Shown here in pieces: positions 60,760-64,000 of a stretch of 64,000 bases of DNA; the stretch's first letter is position 1; the number at the start of each line of letters is the position of its first letter. Both the position numbers and the translations under genes were made by a program. This DNA is from Piper betle (taxonomy: Eukaryota; Streptophyta; Magnoliopsida; Piperales; Piperaceae), in NCBI GenBank assembly GCA_033002965.1, contig JAURVB010013248.1, positions 124,001 through 188,000 of the forward strand. The letters run 5' to 3'. The notes under the pieces were generated by a model. It saw only the letters and a program-made list of their open reading frames with translations, had not been told where the DNA came from and searched no databases.

Positions 60760-61050
60760 CTCCCTCCTTGAGGGGGGCGATGGGGGGTGCGGGCGGAGGG
60801 CTGAGAGGGATGGGGAGGGTTGGTGGAGGGGTATGGGGGGCGGGCAGGCAGGGGGGGGGGGACGAACAAGGATGGGGGGATGGTGGAGGGGTATGGGGGG
60901 CAAGTCGGTTGAGAGGGGTGGGGGGGGCAGGCCGGCGGAGGTGGAGGGGGTGGGCAGGAGGAGGTGAGTAGAAGGAGGTGGGGAGGGTAGGCAAGCATAG
61001 GGGGCAGGGGGCAAAAGGGGCTGGGCGGGGGGAGGGGGGCGGGCGAAGGG
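60760..61050. repeat. G-rich minisatellite-like tract
   Basis: About 290 bases of G runs with a loose repeated unit ('ggtggaggggtatggggggc' at about 60820 and 60880, and 'gaggggtgggg' variants). Both strands give open but meaningless Gly- or Pro-rich frames. The many G3-G11 runs on the plus strand fit G-quadruplex formation. Confidence 0.75.
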
Positions 61051-61119
61051 CTCAATATCTCAAAGTTTGCTACCATGTACTTTTTGTGTGCTTTGCATAC
61101 AAAAGTCTACAAGAAAAAA

Positions 61120-61495
61120 AAAGCACAATAAAAAGATAATTTATGATTACAATCATTTAATAGTTTTGTACATGGCTAACCTACATTACAAAATTTGTGA
61201 GCAATTAAACTATTTAGTTAATAAATTATAATTTTATTAAAAATTATGATAAATAAAAACCAAGTTGGCTTGAGTTATGCTCGAATTAAATTAAGCTTAA
61301 ATCTACTAAAAACACAACAAAAAGATAGTTTGTGATTATAATTTAATAGTTTTGTGCATGGCTAACCTACATTACAAAATTTTTGAGCAATTAAACTATT
61401 AATTAGTAAATTATAATTTTATAAAACTTATGATAAATAAATACCAATTAGTTGGCTTCAATTCTATTCTAATTAAATTAAGCTTGAATCTAGAC
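61120..61495. repeat. Tandem duplication of ~190 bp
   Basis: 61120-61302 and 61310-61495 share 'aatagttttgt.catggctaacctacattacaaaattt.tgagcaattaaacta' (as shorter blocks) and 'gaattaaattaagctt.aatct'. AT-rich and non-coding. Confidence 0.75.
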
Positions 61496-62379
61496 ATATT
61501 AGCTAAGCACACATTCGGGTCAAATGGTAAATTTTTAAGCAACACAATGTTTGTCTCACTTAATGCCAACATTTTTTTTTATAATTCTAAGACACGGAGA
61601 ATAATATAATCTATGCCTTAGACATCTGTAGTAACTCTTTTGAAGTAGCAAACAAAATATAGAATGACATAGAATGGCAGTTTAAACATCCCTAAAAGGA
61701 CTACATTTAAAACAAATAAAAATATTCCAACACATGGTCGAAATTAAACCCACCATTAGCCTCCTTGACATAGAATGTATGGGTTTTGGAAAATAACATA
61801 AGAATTTATATAAATTGTGATCTTCCTCAACTTTTATTAGAGTACTAATTGAGTGAGTCAAGTTGAGATTAATCACGCTCAAATTCGACTTGTTTATCTT
61901 GAATTTAAGTCGAGCTCAAATGTTCAATTATTATTCACATATATATTTATGGCATTTGATGTGATTATTATTTATAATTTTCGGAACGATAATCACTTGC
62001 TTTGAGAATCAGGAAGTTTACGTGGATTTACTTTTGATTTTCTGACGTGGATGGATTAAGCCTCCTCCGAAATAATGAGTGTGGAAAATGTCTCTGAGAC
62101 GTCGGTTTTCAACGTGCATATTCGAAAAACATTAATGAGCGACATGCATGGTTTTCTTCGACGTTGGCTTTGAACGTTTGCCGTAGAGTCTGAAAGATAG
62201 TCTACATACGTGCTTGAAAGGCATTAAAGAGAGACATTTTGTACTGGCTACGTGGAAATAACGTTGCATGCAATGAGTTTTCCGAGTGAGCGGGCCAACT
62301 CACGCGGGCACGGAAGATAGTATGACGAGTCTAAAAGTTATTAACCCATATGTAGCAAAAGCTCACAAACTATGAATGG
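61496..62379. other. Intergenic DNA
   Basis: No gene recognised. Confidence 0.4.
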
Positions 62380-62522
62380 GTTTTTCCTACACGTACGCCT
62401 CTTTGAATTTGGTATCGTTGACTCTTCGCTCTCGCTACAAAGGGCATAGGTTTTCCTACACGTACGCCTGTTTTGAATTTGGTATCGTTGACTCTTCGCT
62501 CTGGCTACAAAGGGTATTTGAC
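62380..62522. repeat. Tandem duplication of ~71 bp
   Basis: 'tttttcctacacgtacgcct' through 'ggctacaaaggg' occurs twice in a row (62382-62450, 62453-62520) with few changes. It is recent and non-coding. Confidence 0.85.
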
Positions 62523-63107
62523 GTTTGACAATTGATAATTGACCCGGTGTGTCTCGTCGTAACGACGAGCGAGTGATGGATAACGCTACCAGAGGACCAC
62601 CACTCAATCCCCCATGAACGTATACTACTGTGCTATTTTGAGTAGTAGGAGTGTAGGATCTATTCACCCATTTACGACGTCGAAAGAGCTCAAAAATTTA
62701 TCGTCTTTAAACTGACATCGAGAGACTGTTTTTAAACTCTTTTTGATTTGTTTGAAAACTTAGAATGGATGAGGTTCCTTCAAAAAAATAAAATAAAACC
62801 TTGTCCTGAATTCGGATTATTTGGTCTACCGACTTGAACACAGAAGTATGTGTAAACAGCTAAATTGAATTCAAAGAGAAGTAACTAAAAAATAAAATAA
62901 AATATGTTTTTTCTCAACAAATAGGCCTGAGCATTGTACTACACTATTCTAATTATCTACGCCATTTCTCCTAATTTCCAAGAACATGTCACAGTTTCTA
63001 ATGGGATGTCGCAGGAAACCTTGCAACCTCCTCGATCACGCAAAAAGAAAAAAGAAAAAAGTGTGTTATTGATTAACATTTAAAAGGCGGGCATTCAACG
63101 CAACTGT
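62523..63107. other. 3' flank of the glutamine-rich gene
   Basis: No gene recognised; probably includes the 3' UTR of the gene at 63108-63512. Confidence 0.4.
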
Positions 63108-63530
63108 TCAACTCAACGGCCCGGCGCTGTGTTTGTCGTCTTCGCCGTCTTTCGGATGCAGCGCCGGCTCCTGGGCCTCCTGCTGCTGCTGCAAAGAGAG
63201 GTGGAGGTGGTGCACCGTCGACGCCCCGGCCTGCTGCTGCTGCAAGTACAGCTGCTGTTGCTGCTGCAAGTACAGCAGCTGTTGCTGCTGCTGCAAGTAC
63301 AGCTGCTGTTGCTCCTGCAAAGAGAGATGGTGGTGGTGCACCGACGACGCCCCGGCCGTGGCCGGCGATACCTGGGGATTCTGGTGGTCCGACTCAGCCG
63401 GCTGAGCCCCGAACGGGTTGTTGCTCGACGACGGCATCCCGTCCATCACGCTCATCAGGTTGCATAGCCCACGCGCCACCGTTAAAATGCTCCCCGCCCC
63501 GCCGCTAAGCATCGAATTCCTCTTCTCCTA
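63108..63530 (-). CDS. Glutamine-rich C-terminal exon of an unrecognised protein
   Basis: The minus-strand open frame ends at 63108. From the ATG at 63512 it gives 134 residues: GGAGSILTVARGLCNLMSVMDGM, then a Ser/Asn/Pro part, then HHHHLSLQEQQQLYLQQQQQLL, i.e. a tandem LYLQQQQQ repeat flanked by two V(H)HHLSLQ motifs. The sequence before the ATG reads ttgtag|gagaagagg, a possible splice acceptor at 63530 that would add EKRNS in frame, so this may be the last exon of a gene whose start lies beyond the window. Q-rich regions occur in transcriptional coactivators, but I do not recognise the family and assign no function. Confidence 0.5.
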
Positions 63531-64000
63531 CAACCACGAGAGCACACCCTATAACCATCAAAACTCCACCAACCAACACCAACATCACAACAAATGGCAA
63601 AATGGAATCACGAAGACGATTCAAGTTCATGATCGCCGAGACCCACAATATCAACCATCATGTTCATTCCCCAAAACAATCAGAAGAGCACCAAACCCAT
63701 GAAAACAGTGCAAATGAAACGCGAAAACGAAATAGAATCACGATCGACTGCATCCACAATTGATCCATCGCGTACGTCACCCACAACCAACCAATCAATA
63801 GTACGTACCAAAACAAACAAAACCGCAGGGGCAAACCAAAAGAACAAATCGCGAAATCGAAACCGAATCACGTTTATTGCCAACACCCACAATCACCAAG
63901 AACACCAAAAGCACCAAAACCGCACAAATCTTACACATAACAATCCAAAACGATCAAGATCACAAGAATCGTCTAACCAAATAATCGAATCCGATAGATA
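63531..64000. other. Probable intron or 5' flank of the glutamine-rich gene
   Basis: Low-complexity A/C-rich DNA on the plus strand with repeated 'aatc.cgaa' and 'caacac.caa' strings. No exon recognised. Confidence 0.35.

Noticed and set aside
60718..61076. Proline-rich minus-strand open frames
   Set aside because: Direct product of the G-rich tract; no start context or conserved motif.

Overview
The window is nuclear DNA of a flowering plant. It has intron-bearing genes of plant-only families (class III peroxidase, ATL RING-H2 finger, FAR1-type proteins, CLASSY-type SNF2), plant MULE and Ty3/gypsy transposons, AT-rich intergenic DNA and TA/AAT microsatellites. Some exons are very GC-rich, notably the first exon of the tetraspanin gene. 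That pattern is common in monocots, so a monocot is my weak guess; the species is not recognised.

Layout: 1-5.3 kb holds eroded LTR-retrotransposon pieces and a terminal-inverted-repeat element. 5.6-9.1 kb holds two convergent host genes, TIM13 (+) and an F-box gene (-). 11.6-29.5 kb is one copy (A) of an ancient ~3-kb class III peroxidase duplication. It has been inflated to 18 kb by a 6.56-kb Mutator-like element (12045-18601) downstream of the gene and an 8.38-kb chromovirus-type Ty3/gypsy element (19686-28069) inside exon 3. The gypsy element itself carries a 2.86-kb solo LTR. 29.8-33.9 kb is old LTR-like DNA. 34.3-37.5 kb is a row of four inverted-repeat elements, each bounded by (TA)n. 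39.1-41.9 kb is a second solo LTR of the same family in the opposite orientation. 42.3-45.4 kb is the intact copy (B) of the peroxidase duplication. 48.0-48.7 kb is an ATL RING-H2 gene, with a truncated relative at 50.5-50.8 kb. 53.1-54.8 kb is a tetraspanin gene with a one-base frame break. 55.8-60.2 kb is a decayed CLASSY-like SNF2 gene. At 63.1-63.5 kb lies a glutamine-rich exon of an unrecognised gene.

The most informative story is the peroxidase pair. Copy B retains both empty target sites of the transposons that struck copy A, so the duplication came first. Copy A is now dead several times over: TATA box, frameshifts, a stop in place of the catalytic arginine, two damaged splice sites, a lost stop codon and the gypsy insertion. 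The Mutator-like element carries a FAR1-type transposase and also captured host DNA: three exons of the splicing factor PRP39 with introns retained, and a short piece of 40S ribosomal protein S16.

There is no operon logic here. The genes are independently transcribed, and much of the rest is layered mobile DNA. I found no CRISPR array and no prokaryotic feature. All boundaries, identities and splice sites were read by eye without alignment software.
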